NCBI GenBank assembly: GCA_963693365.1
Contig: CAVNZM010000009.1
Location: 2,914,001-2,978,000 of the forward strand
Direction of reading: 5' to 3'
Length of the DNA: 64,000 bases
Origin: Amoebidium appalachense
Taxonomy: Eukaryota; Ichthyosporea
Part shown: piece by piece, positions 43,203 through 64,000 of the stretch
Position numbering within the stretch: position 1 is the first letter of the stretch
Layout of the letters: each line of letters begins with the position of its first letter
The notes under the pieces: model-generated
Databases searched by the model: none
What the model saw: only the letters and a program-made list of their open reading frames with translations
What the model was told of the DNA's origin: nothing
Translations under genes and position numbers: made by a program

Positions 43203-44252
43203 CTTTGTACGTAGCATGTCCATATTAGGTAAAAACACATGATCCCTCTACTGGGACCAGCGTACTGGAATTAGCTTCACCATAAGCCGTAGGAGATTCT
43301 AGGAATGACCGGTTTAAAAGAACAAAAAAAACGGGGATTCATTTTAATTTTCCGATTTTTTTCTTGAAAACCATGAGCCAGCCAAGAGTGATGCCTAGCT
43401 GTTTCTGTAGTTTTCCCATGACTGTTTATGAATCACAACAACACAATATATGGTGTGTGAACATGCACTTCCACTATATTTTCTAAGGTTGAGTGAGCGG
43501 TTTTGACTGCCTACGTACTAAGGACGCTAGTGTGAAGGGCCATGCCTAGAGATTGCCTTGGAGTTCTAGAGCTGCCTAGAAGACTGACGTCCTGATACAC
43601 CGGAGGATGAATGGTGGTTTGGTATCGTTCTTTGCACTTGTGCTATTTTTAAATTGTGGTTGGGAGTTCGTGTTTGGTGGTGTGTGTATGAAACTGGTTT
43701 GAGCATACTTTTTTTTATACTTTTTTTTATTTATTTATTTTGTGCGAAATGTCTTTTCGGTTCGCAAACCTAAGAACCTTGTGCGTGTAAGATCGATTCT
43801 TGGTGGTATACAATAGTGCACGTGAAGGTGTTGATGTGGCGTGGGCAATTTCAAATACACTTGGTACGAATGTACATCGATGTCTTTATTGCGTATGTAA
43901 AAAAACTGTTATAATGGTGTGTGTAGTAGCTGGGCGCTGGAAATAGTTTCAAATACATAACAGGCATCTCAGATGCTACAATATAATGCGGGTGCGCTCG
44001 CTTGCTTCTTCAACGGTTCACCTGCAGCTCATTTAATAACCCTTCCCAGCACTAGCAATCATTATGTATAGGCGCAAAGAGAATATTAATGCGTATTATT
44101 GCCTTGTTATATATAACAGCTAGCCATGGCGTCGCAGTGTGGATATGCAAATTTGCCAGCTATGGTGTATCCACTTCTGTGATACTACTCTGAAACTACA
44201 CCACTAGTTCAACTTATGGTGGTAATGGTGGTCGTGGTTTTTTTTTTTTTTT

Positions 44253-44313
<61 letters not shown>

Positions 44314-44689
44314 GCAGGCAAGGGTATGAAATCTACTGCACACAAGCAAAACTATTAGCTAAGGTGCCAAAATGTCTTAGTAATGCTTTGACATCAAATG
44401 GATGTAATATTATACTGATATCATATCAACCTTAAACATTGTATAATTATAGTATATTGGTCATGCTGAACTGAAATATATAAACGGTACTAGTATCTGG
44501 ATAAACGCTCAAATCCTGGGAATCATTAATACATAAACAGTGAAAGTGTTCAGATACTGGACGTGAGGTCACGTAGGATGCATATAGCCTAAGGCGTGTG
44601 CAAACATGTACGCAGACTCACAGACATCACACTAGCCCTCCCTTATCCCCCCCCCCCCCCCCCCCCCCCCCCCTCCACCCCCTCCCCCT

Positions 44690-44737
<48 letters not shown>

Positions 44738-45261
44738 AAACCCCTGGAAGCCCCGCAGGCCGCCTCTGCTACGGTGAGAGAAGTCAAGGAATCAAAAGAA
44801 ACAGCAACAGTTATTATAACGGCAATGGTTATGTATAGTATTTTGGGGCCCCTTCCCGCGTTGAAAATCCTGTACGAGCAACTGTTACTCAGTGATTATC
44901 CCCCCCCCCCCCCTCCCCTCCCCTCCCCCACATAAACAACGTTATTTAACCTGCCCCGATCCGTCCGGACCCGGCCCTCCTTTCTCCCACCACACCCTTG
45001 ATTATACATGCGCAAAAAGTAGCGATAGCTGATAACGAATACATGGAAAATGGAAGGAGTGCCTCAACGGCCCGTCACACATTCTGTCCGATTATGATAT
45101 TCCTAGGCCTACTTTTTAAAATAATCTATAAAACCTGTTTTCTGCGCACCAAAAATTCCCGCCAAAGTTTCCATATCTGGCTTATCGTGCGATCGCGCCA
45201 AAATTATTAGTTTATACTTAATTTTTTTTTGAGATTATGATATTCCTACTCCTTTTTTTTT

Positions 45262-45298
<37 letters not shown>

Positions 45299-45840
45299 AA
45301 TTTAATATATGGAGAGAATACTTGCAGGCCGTTAACGGCATTCATTTTTTATTTTGTTTATTTATCTATTTATTATTATTATTATTATTTTTTTTTTTTG
45401 GGGGGGGGGGGGGGGGGAGGGGGAGGGGGGGGTCGAACCAAATTTACTGGTCGCATAGTTTGTCCAGAATCTTCAATGATAGTCACGTTGTGTGATAAAT
45501 AAATATTTATTAATTTTTCTCAGTGTAGACTAGTGAGCAATAAAGTGGTGCACGGTTGAAATGTTCGGTCTTACACAAATCATGTGTGTTATTTTTGCCC
45601 AAAATCAATTGAAGAAAAATGCACTAATTGCCAAACCTGTAGTGTTGTAGGTGGAAATTGTGTCTGGCATTTTTCACTGACTTCTCTTCTCAAGGTCGCC
45701 TGAATCACGCTATGAGTTAGTGTTATTTTCTTGCACAAGCAAAGGTGTGTGGGAGAAAGGAGGGCCGGGAAGGATTCGGGAGGAGGGGGTGGAGGGGAGG
45801 GGGGGAGGGGGGCTTCTTCTTCTTTTTTTTTTTTGGTCAC

Positions 45841-45888
<48 letters not shown>

Positions 45889-45901
45889 AGGGGCGGGAGG
45901 G

Positions 45902-45935
<34 letters not shown>

Positions 45936-46072
45936 GGTTGGTGTCCGTGAGCCCACTTATTGCGCACGCTCGCTCGCATGTGGGTGTGTCTTGCAAACAT
46001 CTGCAGGCAGAAAAAGCTCCCCCCCCCCTTTTTTTTTGTGGTGGTGGTGGTGGTGGTGGTGGTGGTGGTGGT

Positions 46073-46111
<39 letters not shown>

Positions 46112-46334
46112 GGATAACAGTTTCATCTGTTTTACGGGCTTGCACCTGAGTTTCTTCGTGTCACTACATTGGCAACCTGTACCGTTAACGTAGCAACCTC
46201 ATAAATTTGCTCGGACCTAAATTCTCTAGTGGTTATCTAAAAAAAAAAATAAAAAAAAAATTGCATGTTGAATCTTATACAAAAAAAACAAACAAAGACG
46301 TCTAACATGAATGTTACACATTGCGGGACATGCC
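43203..46334. other. Intergenic: COX18 3' flank to EGF/SdrD gene 3' end (convergent)
   Basis: No gene recognised in 3.1 kb. 43203-44230 is unique AT-moderate sequence likely to hold the COX18 3' UTR. Homopolymer blocks: T then G at 44239-44310, A-run at 45265-45294, T then G at 45390-45430, and G at 45903-45935. 45095-45195 carries the second copy of the dispersed repeat found at 3376-3480. Confidence 0.55.
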
Positions 46335-48317
46335 CTACAATTTGCTCTCTGCAAACCCAAAATCAACGGAGTGAACTTTCTGCGAGGTGAAAATTCTAAC
46401 TGCTGCTCTACCCTGCCCAGACATATCATTATCAGAAAACACGGTATAGCCAACGGGAGTTTTCCCCACTGAAACGAAATATTCTCCGGGGGGAACGTTG
46501 GTGAAAGCATAACTACCGTTTGCATCACTAATGACTTCACTAACTTTCGTACCATCTGTCCTTGTCAAAACCAACAAAACCCCACCCATCCCCTCCCCTT
46601 CGTCCACAGCGAGATTCGCATCACGGTCGAAAAACGTATTTCCGTAAATCACCCCCGGAATAGTCGCCGCTGCCGCCTGCACAAACCCAAAATTCACGTC
46701 CAATTTCCGGGTATCTTCACCACGGAAAGTAACATGATACCGCCCATCGGGGTTACTGTCGACGTCCCCAAACGGGAAATATACCGGTTTTACAGGAATA
46801 GCAATAACGGAATACCTTCCAGCGGGGATACTCACAAACGCATACATGCCCGAAACATCAGTCACCGTGGATGCCAAAATCGTCTGTGTGCGCCTGTCCA
46901 GAAGTCTCACAATCGCACCCTGCATCCCCTCGCCCTCATCAATCTCCCTGTTTTTATCCCTGTCATTGTAAACCGCTCCGATGATTTGCGACCCATTGGG
47001 CTGTTTTGCCAAAAGAAGAATCGACGGTGAAATGGGTTTGATTTTGCTGCGTGATGATGCAGGGACGATCGTTGATGTGCGCGTGGTAGATGGCGCAGCG
47101 GTGGTTAAAACACCTGCAGTTGTGCTCGCCAATGGGGTAGTTGAAGTTGGTGGGGATGCGGGAAGTTGGTAAGATCTTGGAGCCACCGTTGCTGTAGGGA
47201 ACGTGATGGATGGGATGGGGGTTTGAAGCATACCGTGTTGCACGCTAACGGTTATCTGTGCATTAGCTTGAGGATTGATGTTAATTTCGATCGTCGGGGG
47301 GGTTTTGCTCGTGAGTTGTTCAACCACCTGAGAGATGACTTGTTGCGGGTCGAGTTGATTTGGAAGCAATGTTGCGATGGGGGGTATGGTGGGTGGGGCG
47401 GTTGCACGTGATTGCGTTGTTCGTGCCACCACAAGTGAGCCTTGTATGGACAATTGAAGGTTTGCGTTGGCCTGGGCTTGTGCGTTGGCTTGAAGTAAAG
47501 CGTCCGTTTGAGCCATGTTTGTGCCTGCGTTAAAGGGATAGCATTAGCGGGCTGGCACTGTGATGGTGCAAGGACATGGCAAAAAATAATGAAGCACATG
47601 TGTGTGCACACGCGCACGCATGTCCTACACACTGTTTACAGTTTGCAGATCTAAAACATGAAGCATGTAGTTTGGGCATTCTTTGCGTACAACCAAAACG
47701 CTAGGTAATTCTGGTCATTGGGTGTTTAGCCTTTAGGGATGAGACGGCAGCAGGAAGACAATTAAAGGAGGGACGGGGCCGATAATTTTAGAGGTGAGGA
47801 ATACGGTAACAGGTGTTGGGTATTAGTGTTTTATGATTGCAATTGAGTAGGAGGAAAGGGGAAGGCATGGTGAGGCCAAAGGGTGTGTGTGTGTGGTGGT
47901 GGTGGTGGTGGTGGTGGTGGTGGTGGTGGTGGTGGTGGGGGGGGGGGGGGGGGGGGGGGGGGAAGGGGTAGTACCGTTTGTGCATTCTTGGCCCATGTAA
48001 CCTGGCACACACTCACACACAAAGCTTCCTGCGGTGTTTTTGCAGATCACCTCCGCCCTTGTTCTACAGGTGTGCGTGCCAGCCACGCATTCATTCTTGT
48101 CTGTGCATGTTTTGCCATTTAGCCAGTACCCGGGGCTTGTTGCACATCTCTTGAGTACGGGCGGAAGAAGAATCAATGCCTGGCACCCTACTAAACCGAT
48201 ATATGTTTGACCTTGCGCGCAAAGATTGAAAGCCCATGCCTCAGTATTTGGAGCAATTGGGGCACCTGCTGTAAGTGCCAGAACGCAGGAAAGCCCTAAG
48301 GTGATTGTTGGAAGCAT
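46335..48317 (-). CDS. Secreted protein with EGF-like and two SdrD-B-like domains (510 aa, 2 exons)
   Basis: Exons 47975-48317 and 46335-47524 join in phase 1 (AACG|GC). The first 18-20 residues are a signal peptide (MLPTITLGLSCVLALTAGA). Residues about 75-113 form a calcium-binding EGF domain: DKNECVAGTHTCR..CKNTAGSFVCECVPGYMGQEC. A Gln/Ala-rich, then Thr/Pro/Ser-rich linker of about 170 residues follows. Two repeats of a Cna/SdrD B-type fold come next. The first has IIGAVYNDRDKNREIDEGEG and ends NFGF; the second has YGNTFFDRDANLAVDEGEG, DANGSYAFTNVPPGEY and ends VDFGF. The DxDxN..DEGEG segments look like calcium loops. No membrane anchor or GPI signal is evident, so it is probably extracellular matrix or mucus. 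SdrD-B domains are best known from bacterial surface adhesins. Confidence 0.85.
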
Positions 48318-49702
48318 TCTGAAATTGGATGTTGTGTATTTTTTCGGTCTCCGTCTGTGATAGTGGGAGTGGTTGTAGAGATGATGGAATGGGATTGTTT
48401 ACGGAGCTTTTTAATAGCATATTGCTGCCCTATAGGTGGTTTAGCAACACTAAACTGTATTTGTGAGCATGGTAGCGTCATATAGGCACAACTACAATGT
48501 GTATGTATGGTGTGTGCCACACACTGTTTGGGTGCTTGGCATTTTGAGGATAGAGTAAGCCTGGGGTGGTGCTGTCGCAGGAATGCTGTGAAATATGATA
48601 TACGATTGTCTATTGGTGGACCCATTATGCTAATTTGATTGGATGATGATGTATCCAATCAGATCGTTCTGCGGATGCTAACAATGTCGCTGAGCGCCGC
48701 GGCGCTGCGCAGCTATAATGGCTGATCTAGGAGCTATACTGAAGTAGAGAATGAGGCGAAAAAATAAAGAATTAATTATTATCTATTAGGCATGCAGAAT
48801 GTAAACAACGAGCGTGCTGAACAAGAAATATGGCGCGCCCCGATTGGCTGCTGTTATGAGATAATCGATTGGTGTTGTATTTTCCGCCAATAGGATGCTT
48901 TGTTTACATCTTGGGTTTCGAAGCAACCTAACCCCTAGATCACTCATGATCACATTCACTATTGTTTTGACACTGAGAATCATGCATCCAAGAAAGAGCA
49001 GAAAAGACGGCTGTTCGTTACCAAGCACGTGTAAATTAGCGAACAACCATAACTTGCTCAAATTCTTAGGTCACCTTTACAAGGCACCGTGATTCTCAAG
49101 CGCACACGCGCATTCCTCGTTTATGCAGATGGTCTATGGGGAGTGAACGTGCCACAGTCACAGTGCCACGGTGACGGGGATCCGTTTCTCCGTCTTCCCC
49201 CACCTATTTTTTTCCCCCTTACCGTTGGGCATGTTGCAACATGCAACATGTACATGTACACGCAACGCATCGTGCAAACACAGCCTACATTAGGGCATTT
49301 CCAGTGCACATGGAACACAATGGGCGCACACATGAACGTGTGTGCGGGGCAATGGGAGGACATATGCATGATACAGAAAAAGGCTATGCTAGTAACCCAG
49401 ACCATTATATTATATGCTGAAGTTTTCTACATGCATGATACACATGCTCACATCTGTAGCAGAGTTATCAGCACGCCGATTACAAGCCTAACCAATTGAC
49501 GGAATATCGCTCTGCCTGAAAAATTCGATCTCGCCCCTCTGTTCCCATCGTCACGGGTGGCCCACGTGCACAAGACACAGGCACTGACTTTAGCCCTGTC
49601 TATATGGTGAGGCTGGGGCATACATATAAACATTTTTGAGTAATGACATCGACTGAACGAGAGCCTTGTCTTGTTGCAAAATACCCGTATTCCTCCTCCC
49701 CC

Positions 49703-49780
<78 letters not shown>

Positions 49781-50214
49781 CACACACACACATGCACACA
49801 TGCGCGCGCACGCACACCCCTCCCCCAAAACACACATGCTCCCCCAAACAGTCACAACCACGTGCGAAAAGAGAGTGAACTGGCGCCATGGCCAAGCATC
49901 GTGGTGTGTGTGTGCGTGTGTGACTGTGTGTGTGCGCGTGCGCGCCCACGTCGTGCTTGTGTGTGCGTGCGTATAAATGTTTGTGTGTCTGTGTGAGAGC
50001 ACGCGTGTGTGCATTTTCTTTGCATACATGAGCACCCCCTATTCTCTCTCTCTTTGTGTGTCCGTGTATGCGTGTGTACGTGTGGGGGCATGCACGTGTG
50101 TGTGTTTAGGTGCATGTGCGGGCGCGCACACGTGTGCGCGCTGCATGTTTGAGTAACTGGTCCGCGGGGGGGGGGGGGGGAGTGTGCGCGCTGCATGTTT
50201 GCGTAACTGGTCGG

Positions 50215-50252
<38 letters not shown>

Positions 50253-50388
50253 CGAGGTAAACGTTCGACTCCTTGAGTTTTCAACACACGTATTTTTGAA
50301 GAACAAGTACCACAGAAGTTAAGCTAAATCAGAGAATAGTAGGACCTTTACAACGACGGACCGTTTCCTGATTTCCAAACCCCTCCCC

Positions 50389-50425
<37 letters not shown>

Positions 50426-50712
50426 CCCCCCCCCCCACACACACACACCACAAATACACACACACGCACACTGCTTTCGCTCACCTCCCCCTCACACTTC
50501 TACCATGTCGTTTTCTCAAAAGTTTGTGTACCTCTGCCAAAAGACCTCATACTAGATGTAATCAGTTACTGTGTCAGTCTAATCAGCTGCCCTCCCCCCC
50601 CCCCCCCCCCCCCCCCTCTCGCCCCCTTCCCCCCCCCCCCCCCCCCACACCACTACCAATAAAAAAACAACTTCCACAACCACGGCCCCCACATCGACTG
50701 ACCATCATCCCT

Positions 50713-50744
<32 letters not shown>

Positions 50745-51002
50745 CCCTCCCCAAAAAAGCCACATCCCTTCCCTCCCTTCCCATTCTATTGACCAACATG
50801 GCTCACGAAGAAAAACACAAATGCGCAAACTCACCCACACTGACCCACCCACAATCCCCCCTCCCCCCCCCCCCCCCTCCCCCTCCCCCTTCACCACCAC
50901 CCACCCATGCACAGCCCCCTGGGCATACCCCCCTCCCCCTCTCACCCAGACACTCCCCCGCGCTCCCCCCCCCCCCCCCCCCCCCCCCGCCAAACACACA
51001 CA
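48318..51002. other. Spacer between the EGF/SdrD and RAD9 genes
   Basis: 48318-48900 looks like a promoter with clustered CCAAT boxes. No further gene recognised. 49706-49770 is a C-run then A-run then (AC)n. 50131-50175 and 50181-50216 are two copies of GTGTGCGCGCTGCATGTTTG with AACTGGTC, each followed by a G-run. 50390-50990 is C-rich low complexity downstream of the RAD9 stop. Confidence 0.55.
48610..48895. promoter_or_regulatory. CCAAT-box cluster with a 9-bp inverted pair
   Basis: Six CCAAT/ATTGG motifs: near 48610, 48637, 48654, 48839, 48866 and 48887. Two of them form a perfect inverted repeat TGATTGGAT (48636-48644) and ATCCAATCA (48653-48661) with an 8-bp spacer. The spacing upstream of the EGF/SdrD start suggests an NF-Y-type, possibly bidirectional, promoter. 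Confidence 0.4.
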
Positions 51003-63077
<12,075 letters not shown>

Positions 63078-63901
63078 TTTGACTTCTGGCTGCCAGTTAT
63101 CCGACCAGATGAAGGACCTGGTGTTGTTTTTCGAAAAGTTAGATTGCACTAAGGCCGAACGATGTACTTGTTCTTCTAAACCGGGGTGATCCTCGGTAGC
63201 AAAATAAGTGCCTAAACGCACTGTTTCCTGCCTATTAGTAGGTTTGAGAGGATGGTAAGTGATCTAACATCGAACAACTCGAGGATGTGCTTGCTTGCAG
63301 TGATAGTGTTTGCTTGGTGCATCAGTGATGTCAGTAAGCTCTCCTTTCTGTAAACACAAAAATGCAGTGCCTTTTCTCTCGGTTTCTTTGCTTCCATGAA
63401 CCTATAGTTATACATGTATGAAATACTTATTATTGTTATGCCTGTATGGAGTATTGTTTTGTCGTCTCCACTCTCCAACGTGTCACTCGGAAGTTCAAGC
63501 GGTGGTTACAAAATTTTCGCGCCAAATTTGCCGAAGCAACCAATACGATTGTTGATCGATAACTGGCGTAATCGCAATCCAGATGCTAAATTTGTCCAAT
63601 CATGGATAAAACAAACAACCAAAAACAGACGCTAATTTTGAAGTCGGGCCATCATCGGAATTAAAATTCGCATTCTTAGAGCCCTTTTAAGTCTTTTGAC
63701 TGGTTTCTTATCACACATGCGTTGTACAGATTCATACTTGCAGGTGTCGCGTTTATTTTACAGTAGAAGGAAATATTCGTTTACTTTCCCTTCTTTCTTT
63801 TGTACTTTCGAAGGCAGACGCCGAACGAAAAGCATAAACACCCTTTACAGTTCAACAGGAAAATAGAGTAAAAGGGGCTTTTCATAAGGTTTCAACTTAA
63901 G
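63078..63901. promoter_or_regulatory. Divergent promoter region of RAD9 (-) and the next gene (+)
   Basis: 824 bp of unique sequence between two start codons in head-to-head arrangement. It is free of long simple repeats, unlike nearly all the rest of the window. It has ATTGG/CCAAT motifs near 63536 and 63595 and a TTTCGCGCCAAA element near 63516, which resembles an E2F site. E2F control would fit a checkpoint gene. Confidence 0.45.
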
Positions 63902-64000
63902 ATGGGGGACCAGAAAGGCACACCTGATCCCATGTTCAGTGGGCGGCATCTCATGATCATGGTGTCATTGCTGGACGGCCTTCGTCGCATCACCCTCTAC
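63902..64000 (+). CDS. Start of an unidentified gene, 33 codons visible
   Basis: ATG at 63902 opens a frame to the window edge: MGDQKGTPDPMFSGRHLMIM then VSLLDGLRRITLY. There is no stop, the composition is ordinary coding, and the position opposite RAD9 suits a divergent gene pair. The Leu-rich second half may be helical. No family is recognised from so short a piece. Confidence 0.6.
   Translation, partial: MGDQKGTPDPMFSGRHLMIMVSLLDGLRRITLY

Overview
This is a nuclear window from a eukaryote, most probably an invertebrate animal or close unicellular relative. The evidence is spliced genes with GT..AG introns and a set of animal-type proteins: SAC1, UBFD1, nurim, COX18 and RAD9. I cannot name the species. 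Exons are short and have balanced composition. Introns and spacers are dominated by simple sequence: (GT)n/(CA)n, (GA)n/(CT)n and very long C or G homopolymers. Most computed open frames here are translations of those repeats and are left out.

Layout. 1-2497 (+): last five exons of a SAC1 phosphoinositide phosphatase. 4500-4931 (-): intronless acidic protein of unknown function with a TATA box. 8433-18432 (-): complete UBFD1 in 11 exons. 20081-21721 (-): two-exon RING protein with unusual Cys-rich modules. 22954-29568 (+): Copia-type LTR retrotransposon with a perfect 5-bp target duplication, broken gag-pol, no recognisable Copia reverse transcriptase, and an intact ORF with an RNase H tail plus zinc motif in its place; its 5' LTR carries a hAT-like insertion. 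30164-33508 (-): nurim-like inner nuclear membrane protein. 35074-43202 (+): complete COX18 mitochondrial insertase in 9 exons. 46335-48317 (-): secreted EGF plus two SdrD-B-like domains. 51003-63077 (-): complete RAD9 in 13 exons. 63902-64000 (+): first 33 codons of an unidentified gene.

The genes are independently transcribed housekeeping or unknown genes, not one pathway. Exon junctions were chosen by matching splice phase and protein family alignment. They are phase-consistent throughout, except at RAD9 exon 9.

The most interesting structure is in the introns. C-rich or poly-C sequence on the sense strand starts within about 40 nt of roughly 20 of 32 donors. (CA)n tracts abut or closely precede at least eight acceptors. 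Several exon-intron junctions are tandemly duplicated inside the adjacent intron as decoy splice sites, in COX18 exons 3, 4 and 6 and RAD9 exon 10.
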